From JBDNFP01 sp041689775 (lineage in GTDB: Bacteria; Bacteroidota; Bacteroidia; Cytophagales; Spirosomataceae), in assembly GCA_041689775.1 (NCBI GenBank), contig JBDNFP010000261.1, positions 1-11,474 on the forward strand: a stretch of 11,474 bases of DNA, in the 5' to 3' direction. A program made the translations under genes and the position numbers. The number at the start of each line of letters is the position of its first letter. Positions within the stretch are counted from its first letter, which is position 1. Below the pieces are notes generated by a model. That model searched no databases. It saw only the letters and a program-made list of their open reading frames with translations, and was not told the origin of the DNA. Positions 1 to 7,607 of the stretch are shown piece after piece.

Positions 1-1
1 A

Positions 2-214
2 ACAGACGGAGTGGAACGAAAAAGGGTTGTACCTTTTTTATTTACCCACTTAAATCTGATCGAAACCCTTTGGCGTAAGATCAAATATGAGTGGCTTCGA
101 CCACAAGATTATCTTTCAGCCAAGAACATCAAGCAGGCCCTGTTCAATATCATCACTCACTACAATGATGAATATTCTGTCAACATTTCAAAAAACTTTT
201 TTAGTGTAAGTTAA
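2..214 (+). CDS. IS630-family transposase, C-terminal part (cut by window edge)
   Basis: This is the last ~70 residues of a DDE transposase of the IS630 group. The frame is open from the first bases, so the gene begins outside the window and the GTG at 11 is not a true start. The signature HLNLIETLWRKIKYEWL is the family's third catalytic block; the Glu encoded at 62-64 (in LIE) is the expected last acidic residue of the DDE triad. The tail ALFNIITHYNDEYSVN is also typical. The segment just before it reads PFLFTHL, where family members usually have a PPYSPHL-like turn, which suggests sequence decay, although the visible part has no stop or frameshift. Without the upstream Asp residues I cannot say whether it is intact. 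It acts on DNA to cut and paste its own element at TA targets. Confidence 0.8.
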   Translation, partial: TDGVERKRVVPFLFTHLNLIETLWRKIKYEWLRPQDYLSAKNIKQALFNIITHYNDEYSVNISKNFFSVS

Positions 215-232
215 TTTTGCCTAAGCACTTAC
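203..232. mobile_element. Possible right end of the IS630-type element
   Basis: Immediately after the transposase stop there is an inverted repeat: GTAAGT at 206-211 and ACTTAC at 227-232. IS630 elements usually end a short distance after the transposase gene, so the element terminus probably lies within or just past this segment. The left end is outside the window, so the terminal repeat and the TA target duplication cannot be checked here. The next gene, lhgO on the other strand, ends at 258, so the element inserted in its downstream flank without reaching the coding region. Confidence 0.35.
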
Positions 233-257
233 TTTCGTGAATTAAAATTGATTTTCA

Positions 258-1457
258 TTACAACCGCGCCAGCACACGTTCAGACACTGTCTGCCCGATG
301 GACAACGATGAGGTTGCCGCTGGCGAAGGCGCATTTAAAACGTTAATGGCCGTTGGGCTCTCCAAGATAGCGAAGTCGTCGAGTAGGCCGCCATCGTAGT
401 CGCAGGCCTGGGCACGAACGCCCGCTCCACCAGGTTCGAGATCGTCTTCTTGTATCTCCGGAATAAGCTCCTGTAAGGCTTTGGTAAAAGCCGCTTTGGA
501 GAAGGATCGGTACATCTCACCCAGACCGGTACGCCAGTACTTAGTAGCCACCTTACGGAAGCCCGGCCACGCTAGTATTTCGCCAAGTTCTTTTATATTG
601 ATATCAAGCTTACCGTAGCCTTCGCGCCGGAAAGCCAGTACCGCGTTAGGGCCTGCCTCTACCCCACCTTCAATCATACGGGTAAAGTGTACTCCCAAAA
701 ACGGAAAGTTTGGATCAGGAACAGGATAGATCAAATTCTTAACCAGATGCTCTTTACCGGGCTTCAACTTATAGTACTCACCCCGGAAAGGGATAATCCG
801 TACCTTTACCGCGTCTTCCTGCGTAAGCTGAGCTACTTTGTCAGAATAGAGACCGGCGCAGTTGACAACTAGCTTCGCTTCGTAGCTGCCCCCTTTTTCT
901 GAATTGATTCGGGTTATATTTCCCGCAGTACTTACCTCTACTACCTTTTCGCCAAACCTGATTTCTCCCCCTAGCTCCTGAATACGTTCGGCGTATTTCT
1001 CGGATACTACTTTATAATCAATAATTCCAGTGTAGGGTACCCATATGCCTTCCAGACCTTTCACGTGCGGTTCGATTTCGCGCATTTCACCGCCCGATAT
1101 CTTCCGGTTTTTGACCAGTCCATTTTCCATTCCTCGTTCATACAAACTATGCAAGATAGGGACTTCTTCAGGGCGGGTTGCTACCACTATTTTCCCACAA
1201 AGATCGTAGGGGATACCCTCCTTATCGCAAAAATCAATCAGCATCTGGTAGCCCCGGATACAATTCGTGGCTTTCAAGCTACCCGGTTTATAGTACAAAC
1301 CCGAGTGAATAACTCCGCTATTGTGGCCGGTTTGGTGTTCCGCCACACTTTTTTCTTTTTCAAGCACCAGCAATTTCAGGGATGGACGCTGCTCTTTGAG
1401 ACGTAGGGCGGTGGCTAGTCCAACGATGCCTCCTCCTACTACTACAATATCGTACAT
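258..1457 (-). CDS. lhgO: L-2-hydroxyglutarate oxidase
   Basis: This 399-residue FAD-dependent enzyme oxidises L-2-hydroxyglutarate, a side product of malate or lactate dehydrogenase acting on 2-oxoglutarate, back to 2-oxoglutarate; it thus serves metabolite repair or glutarate breakdown. The N-terminus carries the dinucleotide-binding fold VVGGGIVGLATA (residues 6-17). It is followed by the family-specific block HNSGVIHSGLYY (45-56), which together with KATNC at 62-66 separates LhgO from glycerol-3-phosphate dehydrogenase and other DAO-fold oxidases. A C-terminal block GPNAVLAF (about 269-276) and GGAGVRAQ (about 345-352) completes the FAD/substrate domain. Length matches the family (about 395-420). 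ATG at 1457 gives the N-terminus expected for the Rossmann strand. It lies 42 bp downstream of anmK on the same strand with no visible terminator, so the two are probably co-transcribed. Confidence 0.9.
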   Translation of the reverse strand: MYDIVVVGGGIVGLATALRLKEQRPSLKLLVLEKEKSVAEHQTGHNSGVIHSGLYYKPGSLKATNCIRGYQMLIDFCDKEGIPYDLCGKIVVATRPEEVPILHSLYERGMENGLVKNRKISGGEMREIEPHVKGLEGIWVPYTGIIDYKVVSEKYAERIQELGGEIRFGEKVVEVSTAGNITRINSEKGGSYEAKLVVNCAGLYSDKVAQLTQEDAVKVRIIPFRGEYYKLKPGKEHLVKNLIYPVPDPNFPFLGVHFTRMIEGGVEAGPNAVLAFRREGYGKLDINIKELGEILAWPGFRKVATKYWRTGLGEMYRSFSKAAFTKALQELIPEIQEDDLEPGGAGVRAQACDYDGGLLDDFAILESPTAINVLNAPSPAATSSLSIGQTVSERVLARL

Positions 1458-1499
1458 GGGTTATTGGGGAAATAATGGGTTTGCAATTGAAATCCGAAA

Positions 1500-2696
1500 T
1501 TACGCCGGAAAAGAGATTTTTCCCATTGTTACACTGGGAATACCTTGCCGATTACCAAAATCAACCGAACCGCCGGCTACGGTCTCGTTGGCCAGTAAGG
1601 CAAACAATACAGCCTCTTTTGCATCGCCCGAAATACCTAGATTACTAATGGGCTCAATGGTAAAACCGGGCAACTGATCTTGGATATATCGGATTAAAAC
1701 GGGGTTGTGTGCTCCACCTCCGCTCGTATACATCGCATACTTTTCCTGCCCATTCACTACCCTCTTGATCGCGTCAGCAATTGTATCGGCACTAAACCGG
1801 GTAAGCGTAGCCAATAGGTCTTCCGGGCTGGCCCATTCCGTAGCACTTTGCCGTTGCGCCTCCCGGACGTAGTCCATACTAAAAACCTCTGGCCCGGTAG
1901 TTTTGGGAAAAGACGCCTTAAAAAAGGGCTGATTTTTCAAAGCCCATAACAGTTCTACGTTGAGAACTCCAGCGGCCGCCAAGGCTCCGTTTTCATCGTA
2001 AGATTTATTGAAATATAGTCTGGTAAAGGCATCTAACAATGTATTGCCAGGACCAGTATCGGTCGTAAAAACGTCATCTGCGTTACCCGAACCGGGCAGG
2101 TAAGTAAAATTAGCAATGCCCCCCATATTCAGTAAGATTCGGTTTTCTCCATTCTTAGAAAAATAGAGATAATCACCATATACCGCCAACGGAGCCCCCT
2201 CGCCCCCTGCGGCCACGTGCTTTTGCCGAAAATCGCTGAGGGTAATTATCCCCGTAATCACGGCCACATGGTCACCGTCGCCTATTTGCAACGTAGCATT
2301 AGGATACTCCTCCAAGCCATGCTGCTTTTTGGGAGCGTGGTACACGGTTTGTCCGTGGCTAGCGATAAGATCTACTTCCTCCGGGGCTATACCCCATGCC
2401 GTCAGACATTGTAGTATCATGTATCCGTGCTGAATGCCAATGTAAGGGTTTAGTAGGCATAGGTGTTCGAAACTAATCTCTTTCTTCGCAAACACAGCTC
2501 TGATTTTCTCTTTCAAGGGTTCGTCATAGGGTACCGTGGCGAAGTTTTCTACCTCAACCCGGGTATCCAGGCCGCTACCACTGATTTTACACAGGGCCAC
2601 ATCCAGGCCGTCCAATGAAGTACCAGACATTAAGCCGATGATCCGGCGCGTGGTACGCTGCCCGATACTATGAAGTTTAGAGAGTTGAGGATTCAT
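1500..2696 (-). CDS. anmK: Anhydro-N-acetylmuramic acid kinase
   Basis: AnmK (398 residues) uses ATP to open the 1,6-anhydro ring of anhydro-MurNAc and phosphorylate it, giving MurNAc-6-phosphate; this is a cytoplasmic step of peptidoglycan recycling. The sequence shows the phosphate-binding start IGLMSGTSLDGLDVAL (residues 20-35), HGQT (114-117), GEGAPL (165-170), the DTGPGN motif (213-218) whose Asp is the catalytic base in characterised AnmK proteins, and SGGGAHN (325-331) of the second ATP-binding lobe. Length is usual, with about 15 extra residues before the first strand. The ATG at 2696 is the first in the frame, but no Shine-Dalgarno sequence precedes it. The upstream gap of 46 bp is largely a terminator for ricT, so expression must come from readthrough or from a promoter inside ricT. 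lhgO follows 42 bp downstream. Confidence 0.95.
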   Translation of the reverse strand: MNPQLSKLHSIGQRTTRRIIGLMSGTSLDGLDVALCKISGSGLDTRVEVENFATVPYDEPLKEKIRAVFAKKEISFEHLCLLNPYIGIQHGYMILQCLTAWGIAPEEVDLIASHGQTVYHAPKKQHGLEEYPNATLQIGDGDHVAVITGIITLSDFRQKHVAAGGEGAPLAVYGDYLYFSKNGENRILLNMGGIANFTYLPGSGNADDVFTTDTGPGNTLLDAFTRLYFNKSYDENGALAAAGVLNVELLWALKNQPFFKASFPKTTGPEVFSMDYVREAQRQSATEWASPEDLLATLTRFSADTIADAIKRVVNGQEKYAMYTSGGGAHNPVLIRYIQDQLPGFTIEPISNLGISGDAKEAVLFALLANETVAGGSVDFGNRQGIPSVTMGKISFPA

Positions 2697-2708
2697 TCGC
2701 TATTACTT

Positions 2709-2736
2709 AAAAAAAGGCTGTCCGAATTGGACAGCC
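2709..2736 (-). terminator. Intrinsic terminator after ricT
   Basis: Read on the minus strand, a perfect 8-bp stem GGCTGTCC / GGACAGCC (2736-2729 and 2723-2716) encloses a 5-nt loop and is followed directly by seven T residues (2715-2709). This is a textbook rho-independent terminator. It begins 7 bp after the ricT stop codon and ends 13 bp before the anmK start codon, so it separates purD-ricT from anmK-lhgO, or attenuates transcription between them. On the plus strand the stem is preceded by A residues and has no T tract, so it acts in the minus direction only. Confidence 0.85.
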
Positions 2737-2742
2737 TGGCTA

Positions 2743-3933
2743 TTACACTTTGGGTGTTATAGTACCGCCCTTGAGAGGCCGGCTTCGACTCTTGTTTCGA
2801 TTATTCCGGCTCTTCTTTTTCTTCTTCTTCTGTTGTTCTTCACTGTACTTGCGATCAAGGCTTTCCAGATCGGTATTAAGCGAGCCAGCCTCTTTCAGTT
2901 CCTTTGCGGAAACCATTTCCACCAGCGTTTCCAGCGATTCCGGCTGGATTCCCTTTTTATTCATTTCTAATATCTCAGACACCTTTTCAATCGATACCGG
3001 ATACCAGTTATTATCCTTCTCAAAGCCAAAATACATGATACGTTTGAAGATATCCGTCTTTTGAAGAAAGGCAAATCCTTTCTTCGTTTTCAAAGGGGCC
3101 TCTACCGACGGAATATCGCGCAGGGCATCCATGTAGGTTTCCAACTCGTAGTTCAGGCAGCATTTTAGTCTTCCGCACTGCCCAGACAGCTTCGCCGGGT
3201 TGAGCGATAGATTCTGATAGCGGGCAGCTGACGTGGAGATACTCTTGAAGTCGGTCAACCAGGTAGAGCAGCACAGCTCACGTCCACAAGAACCTACACC
3301 ACCTAAGCGGCTTGCCTCCTGCCGGAGGCTAATCTGCCGCATTTCAACCCGAATTCTAAACTCAGCAGCCAATAGTTTTATCAACTCCCGGAAATCAACG
3401 CGCTCATCTGATGAATAGTAGAATGTAGCCTTCGTATTGTCAGACTGAAACTCTACATCCGAAAGCTTCATGTTCAGCTTTAACTCCCGGATAATCTCCC
3501 GGGTACGGTACATAACCGGTAGATCACGGGCGATAGCTTGTGTATGCTTTTCGAGGTCTTTCTCGTTGGCTACCCGGTAAATTACCTTTAAGTCATCGTT
3601 CAAAAGAACACTTTTCTTCTTCATCTGCAAACGAACCAGCTCTCCCTGCAAGGAAATCATACCAATATGGTGCCCCGACTGCATTTCGCAAACGACGTAA
3701 TCTCCCGTCGTGAGGTCCAGCTGATTAACGTTCCGAAAATAATCTTTCCGTCCTCCTTTATATTTTACTTCTACAACATCAAACCTCTGAGCTACGGGTA
3801 TTTCCATATTACTCAGCCAGTCAAACACGTTCATTTTATTGCAGCCGCCTGTTCCGCAGCTACCCTTACTTCCACATCCGGATACCGCACCACTCGTGCC
3901 ACAGCCACCAGATGAACATGATATACATCCCAT
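2743..3933 (-). CDS. ricT: PSP1-domain regulatory iron-sulfur protein RicT (YaaT)
   Basis: This 396-residue protein belongs to the PSP1/YaaT family. In Bacillus the homologue RicT forms a complex with RicA and RicF that binds Fe-S clusters and affects RNase Y-dependent mRNA maturation and phosphorelay; the role in Bacteroidota is not settled. The PSP1 core spans about residues 95-200. It is followed by the diagnostic cysteine blocks SCGRELCC (215-222) and GQCGRLKCC (251-259), which are probable cluster ligands. The first 31 residues are Gly/Ser/Cys-rich with six cysteines (3, 6, 11, 20, 26, 31). The C-terminus is basic, with six consecutive lysines (369-374) followed by Arg/Asn/Ser-rich sequence, possibly RNA-binding (inference). 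The start is well supported: AGGAGA at 3946-3941 overlaps the purD stop codon and lies 7 nt before ATG, implying translational coupling to purD. Confidence 0.88.
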   Translation of the reverse strand: MGCISCSSGGCGTSGAVSGCGSKGSCGTGGCNKMNVFDWLSNMEIPVAQRFDVVEVKYKGGRKDYFRNVNQLDLTTGDYVVCEMQSGHHIGMISLQGELVRLQMKKKSVLLNDDLKVIYRVANEKDLEKHTQAIARDLPVMYRTREIIRELKLNMKLSDVEFQSDNTKATFYYSSDERVDFRELIKLLAAEFRIRVEMRQISLRQEASRLGGVGSCGRELCCSTWLTDFKSISTSAARYQNLSLNPAKLSGQCGRLKCCLNYELETYMDALRDIPSVEAPLKTKKGFAFLQKTDIFKRIMYFGFEKDNNWYPVSIEKVSEILEMNKKGIQPESLETLVEMVSAKELKEAGSLNTDLESLDRKYSEEQQKKKKKKSRNNRNKSRSRPLKGGTITPKV

Positions 3934-3940
3934 TATAGTT

Positions 3941-3946
3941 TCTCCT
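3941..3946 (-). promoter_or_regulatory. Shine-Dalgarno site of ricT overlapping the purD stop
   Basis: On the minus strand AGGAGA lies 7 nt before the ricT ATG and shares a base with the purD TGA stop codon. Such a clear purine-rich site is uncommon among the genes of this window, most of which have only AT-rich leaders. It fixes the ricT start and suggests that ribosomes finishing purD restart at ricT. Confidence 0.6.
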
Positions 3947-5235
3947 CAATCTTTATATCGAAGTAAATCGAGGCCGATATCATGGCGATAGTATTTGCCC
4001 TCAAACTGTATCGTTTGGGCCGCTCGTTGTGACTTATGAACGGCATTCTCCAAAGAATTAGCGATACCTGTCAGTACGAATACCCGCCCACCGTTTGTAA
4101 CGACCTCCGCATTACTATTGAATGTCGTACCGGCATGAAATACCAGCACGTCTTCCGTCTTATCTGTATCGGCAATTACCTTGCCTTTTTCGTAGTGTTC
4201 GGGATATCCACCCGATACTACCACCGTCGTAACGGCCACCTGCGGTGATATGGTCATGGGAATATCCTGTAAAGTCCCTTTGGCAGCGGCCGTTAACAGG
4301 GTTACCAGATCCGATTGAATGCGGGGTAGCACTACTTCGGTTTCTGGGTCACCCATGCGTACATTGTACTCAATTACATAAGGTTCTCCTTTTACGTTCA
4401 TCAAACCGATGAAGATGAACCCTACGTATTTAATACCCTCGCTCTTTAATCCAGCGAGGGTTGGCTTTACTACTTTTTCTTCTACTTTTTTCAGAAAATT
4501 GGTATCAGCAAATACCACGGGAGATACAGCTCCCATGCCACCAGTATTGAGCCCAGTATCATTTTCGCCAATACGTTTGTAATCTTTGGCCTCGGGTAAA
4601 ATTTTGTAGCTTTCGCCATCCGTCAATACAAAAACAGACAGCTCTATACCTTTAAGAAACTGTTCAATGACCACTTTATTGCCAGCCTCACCAAACTTAC
4701 CATCCACCAGCATTTCCTGCAAGCTCTTGTGGGCATCCTTATGGTTTTCGGCAATAATAACGCCTTTACCAGCGGCCAGACCATCCGCTTTAAGAACGAT
4801 AGGAAGTGGTTGATCAGAAATGTAGACCATTCCTTCGTCTACCTGCGCAATCGTGAAGCTACGGTAGTTCGCCGTTGGGATACCGTACTTCTGCATAAAG
4901 TCCTTGGAAAACTCCTTACTACCTTCCAGCTGCGCTCCTCGCCGATCAGGGCCAATAAGCTGCACGTGCTTTAGTTCAGGCTTACTTTGTAGAAAGTCAA
5001 TGACTCCTCTTACTAACGGTTCTTCGGGGCCAACTATCACAAGTTCAATCGTTTTTTCTGAAATCAAGGCAGCAATTGCCTCAAAATCATTGTAGGATAT
5101 ATCGATATTGGTAGCCACGGAGGCCGTTCCGGCATTACCAGGAGCAACAAACAGATCGTCACAAAGCGGACTTTGAGCAACCTTCCAGGCGAAAGCGTGC
5201 TCCCGGCCTCCGGAGCCTAATATAAGTATGTTCAT
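3946..5235 (-). CDS. purD: Phosphoribosylamine-glycine ligase (GAR synthetase)
   Basis: PurD (429 residues) joins glycine to 5-phosphoribosylamine with ATP, the second step of de novo purine synthesis, in the cytoplasm. It is a complete ATP-grasp enzyme: the N-terminal domain starts NILILGSGGREHA (residues 2-14) with the loop APGNAGT (31-37), followed by GPEEPLVRG (69-77). The ATP-grasp domain has LKADGLAAGKGV (148-159), the loop TGGMGAVSP (231-239) and the metal-binding block EYNVRMGDPETE (289-300). The C-terminal domain has VVVSGGYP (338-345). Length equals the family norm. The ATG at 5235 is preceded by AAGGTGA about 8 nt upstream, an acceptable ribosome site. It lies 75 bp after recQ and 12 bp before ricT on the same strand. 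No other purine gene is visible. Confidence 0.97.
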   Translation of the reverse strand: MNILILGSGGREHAFAWKVAQSPLCDDLFVAPGNAGTASVATNIDISYNDFEAIAALISEKTIELVIVGPEEPLVRGVIDFLQSKPELKHVQLIGPDRRGAQLEGSKEFSKDFMQKYGIPTANYRSFTIAQVDEGMVYISDQPLPIVLKADGLAAGKGVIIAENHKDAHKSLQEMLVDGKFGEAGNKVVIEQFLKGIELSVFVLTDGESYKILPEAKDYKRIGENDTGLNTGGMGAVSPVVFADTNFLKKVEEKVVKPTLAGLKSEGIKYVGFIFIGLMNVKGEPYVIEYNVRMGDPETEVVLPRIQSDLVTLLTAAAKGTLQDIPMTISPQVAVTTVVVSGGYPEHYEKGKVIADTDKTEDVLVFHAGTTFNSNAEVVTNGGRVFVLTGIANSLENAVHKSQRAAQTIQFEGKYYRHDIGLDLLRYKD

Positions 5236-5310
5236 AGTGATTTCACCTTAATTCAACGCCAAACATGAATGCCGACAACTTTGCTATGAGTGGATGGATG
5301 TTTTATACTG

Positions 5311-7515
5311 TTAGTTTGCTAACTCTGAAAGAAACTTAATTCGCATCAATCGTAGCTCTTCTTCGCTCACATCATCATGGCCAAATTCATTCAAAGCAAC
5401 CGCAATATTATCCGTTTCGGCCGTCATGAAGTAGTCGTAAATATCTTTCTGACGATCACGATCCATAATCTGATTGATGTAATAGTCGAGATTTAGCTTC
5501 GTTCCCGAGTAGCAAATATGCTCTATTTCCTCAACCAGATCTTCCATAACCAGCCCTTTGGTATCAGCGATCTCTTCTAGGTCTACCTTGCGGTCAACTT
5601 GCTGAATGATGTAAATCTTAATTTTAGATTTATTCACCATGGATTTGATCACCACATCTTTGGCAGTCTCAATATCGTTCTCTTCTACGTATCGATTGAT
5701 CGTATCCAAAAACTGACGGCCAAACTTCTGGACTTTCCCCATACCAACCCCGTTGATCTGGGCCATTTCCTGCTGGGTGGTTGGGTAGGTAGTGGCCATT
5801 TCTTCCAGGGAAGGGTCCTGGAAAATAACGTAGGGGGGAAGGTTTTTCTCCTTAGCAACCTTCTTCCGAAGGGCTTTCAGTAACCCAAGCAGCGCTTCGT
5901 CATACGCGTGCGCACCTCCACCTAAAGCGGCATCTTCCTCTTCGGCCTTAATGACCTCATCCGCGTAGTTATGGTCTTTAAATATTGTTATCGGGTAAGG
6001 GTCATTGATATAGTTATTACCTTTGTCACCAATTCTTAACACGCCATAATTTTCAGTATCTTTTTCCAGATAGTTAAAAATCACAAGCTGACGTATCAAG
6101 GATATCCAGTAGTCGTGACTCTCGTTAAATTCGAGACCTTTACCGTAAACTTCTAGCTTATCGTGCTCGTAGCTGCGTACGTACTGGTTTTCAGTGGCCG
6201 TCAGCAGGTCAGCGATATGCTCACCAGCAAAACGATCTCCCGTGTTTTTAACCGCCTGCAACGCAATTACCACCTCTTCTTGTACTTTCAACTTTTCGGT
6301 AGTTTTTACGCAGTTATCGCAAAAACCGCAGTCCTTCTCGTAGTATTCACCAAAGTAGCTTAGTAGCTGACGCCGACGACACACCCCAAGGTTGGCATAG
6401 GCCACCATTTCATTGAGTAAATGGCGGGCGTTATCACGTTCCGTGACAGATTTATCTTTATTGAATTTTTCCAGCTTCTGGATATCCTCATAGCTGTAAA
6501 ACATAAGGCAGTTCCCTTCTAGCCCATCGCGTCCGGCGCGTCCAGTTTCTTGGTAGTAACCTTCCAGTGACTTGGGTACATCGTAGTGAATCACAAACCG
6601 TACATCTGGCTTATCGATTCCCATTCCAAATGCAATAGTTGCCACGATCACATCGGCATCTTCGTTCAGAAAAGCATCCTGATTAGCCATACGAGTGCCC
6701 GAGTCTAGTCCGGCGTGGTAGGGAAGAGCTTTTACGTCATTGACGCTAAGAAGCTCTGCTATTTCCTCCACCGTTTTACGGCTGAGGCAATACACGATCC
6801 CTGACTTACCCTTATTGTTCTTGATGTAGCGGATCAGTTGCTTTTTAGCATCTTTCTTGGAGCGAATCTCATAGTACAGATTCTTTCGGTTGAAAGAAGA
6901 TTTGAACGTCTCAGCCTCCTCCATTTGCAGGTTCTTACGGATATCCTGCTGTACCTTCGGAGTAGCGGTAGCGGTAAGGGCAATAATGGGTAGTTCACCA
7001 ATATTCTCGATAATTCCGTAGATGCGACGGTATTCCGGACGGAAATCATGTCCCCATTCGGAAATACAGTGCGCTTCGTCAATAGCAACAAAAGAGAGTT
7101 TGGTTTTCTGTAAAAAATCCAGATTCTCTTCCTTCGTCAATGATTCAGGAGCTATGTAGAGGAGTTTTAGGCTACCGTTCAAGGCATCCCGTTTTACGCG
7201 ATTAATTTCAGATTTTGTGAGGGTAGAGTTAAGAAACTGTGCGTTTATACCGAAAGCATTCAACTGGTCTACCTGATTTTTCATCAGGGCGATCAGCGGC
7301 GATATCACGATCGCCATGCCTTCACTCACAATAGCCGGAAGCTGGTAACAAAGAGATTTGCCTGCGCCCGTAGGCATAATTACAAACGTATTCTTCCTAT
7401 TCAGGATGTTCTGAATAATAATTTCCTGATCGCCACGGAACTGGCTATATCCAAAGATTTCCTTTAACTTATCTTTTAGGGTGTCTAATACGACTTGATC
7501 AACCTGATGTATCAT
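5311..7515 (-). CDS. recQ: ATP-dependent DNA helicase RecQ
   Basis: RecQ (734 residues) is a 3'-to-5' DNA helicase for recombination repair and replication-fork processing. The start has FRGDQE (residues 26-31, motif 0). The helicase core has Walker A TGAGKS (49-54), Walker B IDEAHC (145-150), the aromatic-rich loop SEWGHDFRPEY (152-162), TATAT (181-185) and motif VI QETGRAGRDG (322-331). A zinc-binding RQC region follows with Cys379, Cys396, Cys399 and Cys402, then a winged helix, and an HRDC domain at about 538-612. About 120 further residues form a helical tail, making it longer than E. coli RecQ (609) but usual for Bacteroidota. I chose ATG at 7515; a TTG at 7527 is in frame, but adds only four residues and has no ribosome site. 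It is divergent from kdsD and 75 bp upstream of purD. Confidence 0.95.
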   Translation of the reverse strand: MIHQVDQVVLDTLKDKLKEIFGYSQFRGDQEIIIQNILNRKNTFVIMPTGAGKSLCYQLPAIVSEGMAIVISPLIALMKNQVDQLNAFGINAQFLNSTLTKSEINRVKRDALNGSLKLLYIAPESLTKEENLDFLQKTKLSFVAIDEAHCISEWGHDFRPEYRRIYGIIENIGELPIIALTATATPKVQQDIRKNLQMEEAETFKSSFNRKNLYYEIRSKKDAKKQLIRYIKNNKGKSGIVYCLSRKTVEEIAELLSVNDVKALPYHAGLDSGTRMANQDAFLNEDADVIVATIAFGMGIDKPDVRFVIHYDVPKSLEGYYQETGRAGRDGLEGNCLMFYSYEDIQKLEKFNKDKSVTERDNARHLLNEMVAYANLGVCRRRQLLSYFGEYYEKDCGFCDNCVKTTEKLKVQEEVVIALQAVKNTGDRFAGEHIADLLTATENQYVRSYEHDKLEVYGKGLEFNESHDYWISLIRQLVIFNYLEKDTENYGVLRIGDKGNNYINDPYPITIFKDHNYADEVIKAEEEDAALGGGAHAYDEALLGLLKALRKKVAKEKNLPPYVIFQDPSLEEMATTYPTTQQEMAQINGVGMGKVQKFGRQFLDTINRYVEENDIETAKDVVIKSMVNKSKIKIYIIQQVDRKVDLEEIADTKGLVMEDLVEEIEHICYSGTKLNLDYYINQIMDRDRQKDIYDYFMTAETDNIAVALNEFGHDDVSEEELRLMRIKFLSELAN

Positions 7516-7528
7516 TTTTGTTAACAAA

Positions 7529-7556
7529 TTGGTTATTCCAAAGTTCTCTATCTTTG
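7529..7556 (+). promoter_or_regulatory. Promoter of kdsD (Bacteroidota type)
   Basis: TTG at 7529-7531 and TATCTTTG at 7549-7556 match the Bacteroidota -33/-7 pattern (TTG, about 17-20 bp, TAnnTTTG), here with a 17-bp gap. Transcription would start near 7560-7563, leaving a leader of about 45 nt before the kdsD TTG codon. The -33 element is only 14 bp from the recQ ATG on the other strand, so the two divergent control regions overlap. No equally good minus-strand promoter for recQ could be found in this gap. Confidence 0.6.
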
Positions 7557-7607
7557 CTTACGAATCCAATATTTGAAAATAGTTAATTCTAAAACGCCAA
7601 TTTAAAT

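Noticed and set aside
1065..1406. 113-residue plus-strand ORF
   Set aside because: It lies wholly inside lhgO on the opposite strand, and has no family features; it is a shadow of that gene.
2810..2835. Low-complexity CTT-rich stretch as a repeat element
   Set aside because: It simply encodes the lysine-rich C-terminal tail of RicT on the other strand.
5236..5310. Promoter in the recQ-purD gap
   Set aside because: CATGTTTG on the minus strand (5267-5260) has one mismatch to the -7 pattern but no TTG at a suitable distance, so it was not called.
7516..7527. TTG start for recQ
   Set aside because: ATG at 7515 is four codons further in, fits the family start, and needs no unusual start codon.
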